Of a stretch of DNA of 64,000 nt, positions 58,239-64,000 are shown one piece after another; positions within the stretch are counted from its first letter, which is position 1, and every line of letters begins with the position of its first letter. The notes under the pieces are model-generated. The model was given only the letters and a program-made list of their open reading frames with translations, did no database searches and was not told the DNA's origin. Origin of the DNA: Arcuatula senhousia (taxonomy: Eukaryota > Mollusca > Bivalvia > Mytilida > Mytilidae); assembly GCA_963971305.1 (NCBI GenBank), contig OZ020306.1, positions 61,726,686 through 61,790,685 of the forward strand. The letters are read 5' to 3'. Made by a program: the position numbers and the translations under genes.

Positions 58239-59990
58239 TTATCGCTTGTTTGTTATAACAGCGCTATAGATTTCGATCTCATTTGGATTTTGTTTGATCA
58301 CTGCAAGAAGTTTTCTGGTAATATTGGCATGGAGACCGACTGCATTCGTGACATCCTTAAGAAGGACAGTACGAATTTTCTTGTGCTTGTTCAATTTGTA
58401 CATAATCCCTGAACTTTTTTCCAATAATAGCACTTCGCTATCCGGCAGATATTGTAGCAAACAACCGTTTTGAAGATCAATACTCTCGTACAAGGTCTCT
58501 TCAAGCCGAAAAGTACTATCAAGATCAAGGCCGGTTATTTTATTGTGGTCAACATGTGAAACATACAAGTATCTGTTGTTGTCAATGTCAACGCTACTAA
58601 GGTTTCGCGGCATTGAAGCGATTTTTGTTAATTTTCCGTTAAAATCAACGGTACAAACGTCCAACGCTTTTGGTGATTCCACAATGATATATATTTGTTT
58701 GTCTATCACCTGTATCCATATTATTTTAGCTGACACCTGTATATTTCGGCACTCTCGAAACTCTACATAATCTACAACAACAATGGTTGTATTGTGTGCT
58801 ACTAAAGCTAATCTATCATTGTACATTGTAACAACTGAACAACTGCTCGGTTCTTTGATGTTAAGTCTGATATAAGAGGCATTCGTTGGCAAACAGCTAC
58901 CATCGATCTTCCTCAAGAGTATAACAATCGTGCGTCTTAAATTTTGGTCTATAACTGGAGACGATACTATCACTAGGAGTTGATTTTCGTTTATAAAACA
59001 GCATGATCTTACTTTTTCATCACGAAAACCCAGCCGTGTTCTGACTTTGTAAGTAGCAATATATTCTGATCTTTTAAGTGGTATCAATTCGTTTGCCACA
59101 GATAGTAGCTCTTTAAAAGGAGTGGTTTTTGTTTTAACTTGCGACATCGTTCCACTAGCTAGGGAGGAGGATGGATTCTCGTTGATAATTTGCTTTTTTG
59201 GATTCAAACTTTCGAAAAATGCATCGATTTGAAGCTTAAAATCCCCAACAAAAACGTCAAGACTTTGACTTTTGTTTCTAACGATGTTATTCAGTTCTTC
59301 TTGGCCTTTTCTGAGTGATTTGTCTAAATATTTAACGGCCTGAAATGTATGTACCTCGCTCGTTGCTCCTTCAAGCTGAGAGATATTCTCCAAGTTCTTA
59401 TTCACTTTTTGTTCTATTTGTTCCATTTTATCCAGCAGCTGGGACATTTCTTCCTTTGACTTGTGATATTTTTCGACTGTTAGCGTTTGAACTTCCTCGC
59501 ATTTTCTATTAAGTTCATTTTGAAGCTTTTTAATATTCGCAATTGATGTTTGTTCATTTTCGATCAGAACAACCTGTTTTTGTTTATGCTCATTTTTGTA
59601 CTTTGCTATCAGGTCTTTCGATTTTTCCATTCCTCTCTTCAACTCTATGATTGCTGAACCGCTTTTGACACCCTCGGCTGCCTTCACAGTTTCCATTACT
59701 TTTTTGCACTCGCTGTGCTCTTTAATTAAGCATTCATGACATATCAATTTGTCATGCCCAACGCAAAACAGACTCAACTTTTTCTTGTCGTGAAGCAGGC
59801 ATTCGGTTGGTACCTCGCGCTTAAAATCTGATACTTCGTCCAATCTAACAACATCGTGAGGAGGTGCAAATCTCCGATGGGCCTTCCCACAGCCTCGACA
59901 AACTAGTTCCCCACAATCACAGCACCAAAATTCTGCCTTCTCCTCCTCATTGTCTCTTAGACAACCTGCACACAAGTCAGTTTCAGTCAT
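58239..59990 (-). CDS. B-box gene D: RING-less TRIM-like protein, recent paralogue of gene C
   Basis: A 583-residue protein, start ATG at 59990 directly after a GCTTATTTACAG splice acceptor on the minus strand. The domain order is B-box 1 (7-45), B-box 2 (64-95), coiled coil (about 105-240), linker, propeller-like C-terminus, with all zinc ligands present. The first eleven residues and nearly all of the coiled coil match gene C; over about 190 bp of coiled-coil sequence I count five base differences. In the propeller half, differences are several-fold denser and include small insertions and deletions. The reading frame is intact and the gene appears functional. No RING finger is seen, so catalytic ligase activity is not supported by sequence. 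Confidence 0.9.
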   Translation of the reverse strand: MTETDLCAGCLRDNEEEKAEFWCCDCGELVCRGCGKAHRRFAPPHDVVRLDEVSDFKREVPTECLLHDKKKLSLFCVGHDKLICHECLIKEHSECKKVMETVKAAEGVKSGSAIIELKRGMEKSKDLIAKYKNEHKQKQVVLIENEQTSIANIKKLQNELNRKCEEVQTLTVEKYHKSKEEMSQLLDKMEQIEQKVNKNLENISQLEGATSEVHTFQAVKYLDKSLRKGQEELNNIVRNKSQSLDVFVGDFKLQIDAFFESLNPKKQIINENPSSSLASGTMSQVKTKTTPFKELLSVANELIPLKRSEYIATYKVRTRLGFRDEKVRSCCFINENQLLVIVSSPVIDQNLRRTIVILLRKIDGSCLPTNASYIRLNIKEPSSCSVVTMYNDRLALVAHNTTIVVVDYVEFRECRNIQVSAKIIWIQVIDKQIYIIVESPKALDVCTVDFNGKLTKIASMPRNLSSVDIDNNRYLYVSHVDHNKITGLDLDSTFRLEETLYESIDLQNGCLLQYLPDSEVLLLEKSSGIMYKLNKHKKIRTVLLKDVTNAVGLHANITRKLLAVIKQNPNEIEIYSAVITNKR

Positions 59991-62159
59991 CTGTAAATAA
60001 GCAAGAGAAAATATTCAAAGAATGGCTGAATTCCACGATACAATATTTTTGAGCTTAAGGTGCAGTAATTTGTACGTTTAATAAGTAATATCAAGGACCG
60101 TGGTTTGACCGTTGTCATGAGCATATTTCCAACTTAATTTTATAATCATATACATGTAAGAGGCTGCAGTATGTTAAGGACTACTGTTATTTTAAGTTAA
60201 AATGAATAAGGTCATTAATGAGTACAGTTCCAAAGAAGCAGAAAGGTACCAATGGAACATTCGATTTTCAAAAGTTCAAAAGGTCATAGACAAAATCGCG
60301 AACAGTACGAAAAAACATACAACACAAATACATAAAAACCACTTAAAAGTAATAAAAACGAGAACTTTTAAGTCAAAACAAGCATGAACTCAAAGGTAAG
60401 CAGTTCATGCTTGTTGCAACTCGACGTGTTGCTTACGTTCAAATAAGCGTGTAAAATCCGAAAAAGGAGAACAAAACAACATTTGAACTCATCTCACAGA
60501 AATCCCTTTTTTGTCTATGAGCTCATGATGTCTTCCATAGCATAATAACCTTGTGTTAACAATTTGCGTGACTTTAATCTCCCACACTGGTTAGGAATTC
60601 ACATACGATTGTAGATTCATTTAAAATAAAACATTATAAATTTGAATGGTGATATTCTGGCTTATTCTATTGATTGAAATGCTTTCAATTCATAATAAGA
60701 GTGCAATAAGATAAGAAATTTGATGTATGTTAGTATCAAAGTTTACATATTTACCTTAAGATAAAGGAATCACATGTAAAGCATATCTCATGAACTTCTA
60801 GTTATGTTTATAGGTAAAGCAAAATCACCCCATTTAATACATTTCTCTAGCGATTTACAACCCAGCTAAATGCGCATACAATCTGAACATTTAAAACTTT
60901 CTTTTCAATATATTAACATTAATCGATGAAAATATATACAACATTAATAATTTAAATTCAAAAGAATCCATAGATAAGCGAGGATTTCAAAATAAAAATT
61001 GGGTGTCAAAAACGGTTAGTTTTAGTTATCCTGGATATGTTGTATGGAGGAAACTTGCTTCTTTGTCTCCTTGCTCCTTTCACACCACTGTATTTAATTC
61101 ATAACAATTGAAAGGTAGAAAAACGTTGCAGTATCAATATCAGAATAGAATTACTCATCATTAACCATATTTGAACAAGACAAAAAACCAGAACAGTAAG
61201 CCAAGCGCAACACAATTGAAAATATATTTTTATAGTACGGAAACCTCTATAACAATTTATCGGTGATATTCGTGTTAGAAAAGTTTAACAACTAGGTTGA
61301 CAAGCCCTTTTGGGATTCTTGCCCCATTCTATAGGACAAACATGTTGAGGCAAAAACTGCCAAGAAGCCATAACCTTTGAAAGTGGTCACCTTACAAATT
61401 CGACATGTATATTAATAGACTTTTTAGAATTTTAATTTTAAAACAACAAGATCCCTCAGTTCTTACTGTTTTAAGCTATATATTATGAGTGATTTTACTC
61501 TTTTGTTCTTTATTTTTAGTACTTGCGGTCGTGGTTTTATTGGATCAAAATAAGACAATGGCATACCATTACTTCAAAGCTTTAATTAATAACAAATTAC
61601 TGTTCATATGTGACATATGACACAAAGATACAAATACAGTTACATTCCAATTAGATTTAAAATCATTTCCATCGCTTCTTGTAACAGAACATGTTGTATT
61701 TTACTGTCGTCTATTTTACAATAGATCTGTAATAGATCTCACAACCAGGCAAGGAAGAAACACCTTCAGTAATTAAAAAAGAATTACTCGTAACCTTATA
61801 AACAATCAGGTAAAAACCATTTTTAGCCATGACAACAGACCAAGCGCAATACAGGAGAAAGCAATCGTCTAAAAAAGTTTTAATCTATTACATTACGACC
61901 AAGACTGACATCCAGGCTGCTAGTTGCCCTTAGTGAGCTTTTCACTATTGGAAGCGCTTATCAACATAGTATCCAAAACGATTAATTAAGTTATGTTTGA
62001 TTTACACATTTTGATGAATAACTTCCAATCAGCAGCATTTGAATAAGAAGAATAACAAAAAAAAAACCAAAAAAAAAATACCAACAAGAAACACACAAAA
62101 GGAATCTGTAGTGTCTTTTATTTCAAGTTCTTAGGAATATATGAGACGTAAATAGTCAC
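59991..62159. other. 5' flank of B-box gene D, nothing recognised except one hairpin
   Basis: The 5'UTR exon of gene D should lie here or beyond. Only the hairpin at 60379-60413 stands out. Confidence 0.4.
60379..60413. repeat. 12-bp-stem hairpin
   Basis: CAAGCATGAACT at 60379-60390 and AGTTCATGCTTG at 60402-60413 around an 11-base loop. It is isolated, with no flanking duplication seen. Confidence 0.5.
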
Positions 62160-62360
62160 CCAATCGAGGGTTGTTTAGCGAAAGGACATCATCAATATAA
62201 CAAGATGTGAGATAACAGATAAAGCAAGCCTGCGATCCTTGTTGTCTAGATGTGATGTAAGTCCGCTTCATATTAATGAAGAAACAACTCGGAAAGCAAT
62301 GGTGCACAATTCATGGCCATTGGGATGGCAATTTTCTGCATAAAACACGTACACATATGT
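62160..62360 (-). pseudogene. Heavily decayed reverse transcriptase fragment
   Basis: The stretch GAAAGGACATCATCAATATA (62179-62198) matches the RT remnant at 4085-4105, and TGGTGCACAATTCATGGCCA with CATTGGGATGG corresponds to the reverse complement of the PMGTNCAP block. No open frame of any length survives. Confidence 0.4.
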
Positions 62361-63009
62361 TATCGAATAGAACGTTGAGCATTTCCGTTATATTTGTTCT
62401 TCTTACTAGACTCATGGATGACAAAATAAGTCTTTTTATAATCGCCTACTACTTATTTGTACATTCGTTTTCTACGCTTTTTAATAAATCTTTGCCTAAC
62501 CAACTGTGCCAAACTGGACACCAACTGCGAATGTGCAATGGAAGTGTATAATGTGGAGAAATCGAAAGTTTTAATGCTATTACAAGGCGAAATAACTTAG
62601 TGGAAAATTTGCATCAATTCTTTTGAATTTTGAGATTCTACATTTGATTGACGCCAACAATCGAAACATCTTGAAGGCCTGATTTTACTGCTGTCAATAT
62701 TGATGCCAACAAAACTGCAAGAGGTTAAGTTGACGACCAGAAATAAAACGTTGGAATCCAATACAAGGATGTAATGTCTTTGTTTCCCCCGTTTACAGAA
62801 AGGCCAATGGAAGAAACGACAGAGCCAGGCCGTCAACCATCCCCTCCATCCGTCGCTACATATGCTGTACTTTTGCTGGTACAACCAAACCCTAATTCAT
62901 CAGTTAAACAGTCAATATATTTTTTTTTTGCTAACAAAAATGATGTTGTTTTGTGCTTTATCTACAGGTAAGACAACAAGGGGTTGCACTTGGTCGTGCT
63001 AAGAATTCC

Positions 63010-63220
63010 CGCACTCGACCACTCAGAAAACAGGAAATGGATACGCGACTTACCTGAAAAAGGGAGGCAAGATACAACTTATCATGCTAAAGCTGTATAC
63101 CAAATCTGAAATTGATCCCTTCAGTAGAAGCCGAGAAATCTGTGACGAAAGTTTGTTACGGACGGACAGACGGACAAGGTGATTGCAATATAGCCCCCTC
63201 TCTTACGAGTGGGGGTATAA
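63010..63220. repeat. Dispersed repeat, pair with 2035-2335
   Basis: Ends in a run of GGACGGACAGACGGACAAGG and the GGTGATTGCAATATA block shared with 2296-2312. Confidence 0.6.
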
Positions 63221-63790
63221 CATACTTGTTATTTAAGGTGGACAATGTCTAAGCAACATCGGGATTGTTAAAATAATAGATGTTGGCTAGGTGCTCATCG
63301 AGCCTTTAGAAGAGTTAATTTTTGTCATAACCAACGACGTCACAGACTTTACCCATTCAGAAAGAACGTAATTTTTTTTACCCATTTTCTGGCATAGTTT
63401 TAAACTGAATTCATAATTGTTTTTAAATAATGGTAACAGCTGATTGACCTAAGCTCACGATAGTTTGTTGCTTTGGCCAAAACATCGCGAAGTTGGTCCT
63501 TTTCCACGATTTTGAGGTCACCGGGAATGCTGTGGCCAAAAGGACTATATTTGAATGGGAATTTGCCAAAAGAACAGGTCTGGTGGTTTTAGACTTGAGA
63601 TCGTTGGTTTGGAAATCACGCAAAACTTATTTGTAGTTTAAAACTTAGGTGCAGTGGTAGAAGTATAGATATAAGAAATGATGGGAATGCTTTTGTCTTT
63701 GAAATAAGGGAGATATGTTGTGTAACAGACATGACGTAAAACGTTGACTAAATCCAAACCTTTGTTTTAACAAGAATTAACACTAAAGTA

Positions 63791-64000
63791 TGTCTCGCCT
63801 GCCGGCACCATCAGAAACAATTATTCTTTCTTACTTCCACTATATTTTGAATTTACACGGATTTTCAGTTTCTGAGATCAAAAGATGTTTATAGAACTTA
63901 AACATTGCAAATATATGCAATAAAAATAATCAAAGTCACTCAACCGGAGAATCAAGGTCAAGGTCAAAAGATGGGGATGCAACTGTGCTAAGCTACTACT
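63791..64000. mobile_element. Left end of a second TGTCTCGCCTG element, cut by the window
   Basis: TGTCTCGCCTGCCGGCACCA resembles the left end at 53993. The rest lies beyond the window. Confidence 0.4.

Noticed and set aside
1..64000. tRNA, rRNA or other structured RNA genes
   Set aside because: I looked for B-box promoter-like GGTTCGAATCC and rRNA-like stretches and saw none convincing. A covariance-model scan would be decisive.

Overview
This is an AT-rich nuclear window from an animal, most likely a bivalve mollusc and probably a marine mussel. There is no bacterial-style gene packing. Genes are spliced at GT-AG sites, and most of the DNA is intergenic or intronic sequence full of terminal-inverted-repeat elements, foldback elements, minisatellites and dead retroelements. 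The mussel assignment is inference: several dispersed repeats and the RING-less B-box gene family look like what I remember from mussel and oyster genomes, and no search was run.

Protein-coding content falls into two groups. (1) Four large single-exon coding regions for RING-less, TRIM-like B-box proteins lie at 4710-6434 (+), 32490-34241 (-), 47283-49070 (-) and 58239-59990 (-), with a broken fifth copy at 46105-46546 (-). Each has two B-box zinc fingers, a coiled coil and a beta-propeller-like C-terminus. In all four a splice acceptor AG directly abuts the ATG, so each must have an upstream 5'UTR exon. (2) Two divergently arranged multi-exon genes, P1 (11301-15925, -) and P2 (17511-26759, +), encode an unrecognised secreted or membrane protein family. 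I assembled both by hand from splice sites. They share a G-C-x6-C motif followed by F-x-S-T-Y, then a hydrophobic stretch, a coiled coil and two C-terminal Cys-containing repeats. P1 has two mutually exclusive first exons, one a signal peptide and one a signal anchor. P2 carries a Kazal/FIMAC-like domain at its N-terminus. This pair is my best candidate for something undescribed.

Layout. 1-4700: dispersed repeats and a dead reverse transcriptase. 4.7-6.4 kb: B-box gene A. 7.5-10.8 kb: a foldback element, a reverse transcriptase remnant split by an insert, and a TIR-flanked minisatellite. 11.3-26.8 kb: the P1/P2 pair, with a LINE tail and several TIR elements in the introns. 26.9-32 kb: minisatellite, tiny palindromic element, solo LTR. 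32.5-34.2 kb: B-box gene B. 35-46 kb: repeat-rich, with hairpin-ended tandem elements and a nested TIR element. 46.1-49.1 kb: B-box pseudogene and gene C. 50-55 kb: repeat cluster with two MITEs and a 170-bp tandem array. 58.2-60 kb: B-box gene D. 60-64 kb: sparse, with reverse transcriptase debris and the start of another repeat.

If the family assignments hold, both gene groups could serve immune or surface recognition: expanded B-box/propeller proteins inside the cell, and P1/P2 at the cell surface or secreted. No sequence here proves that.
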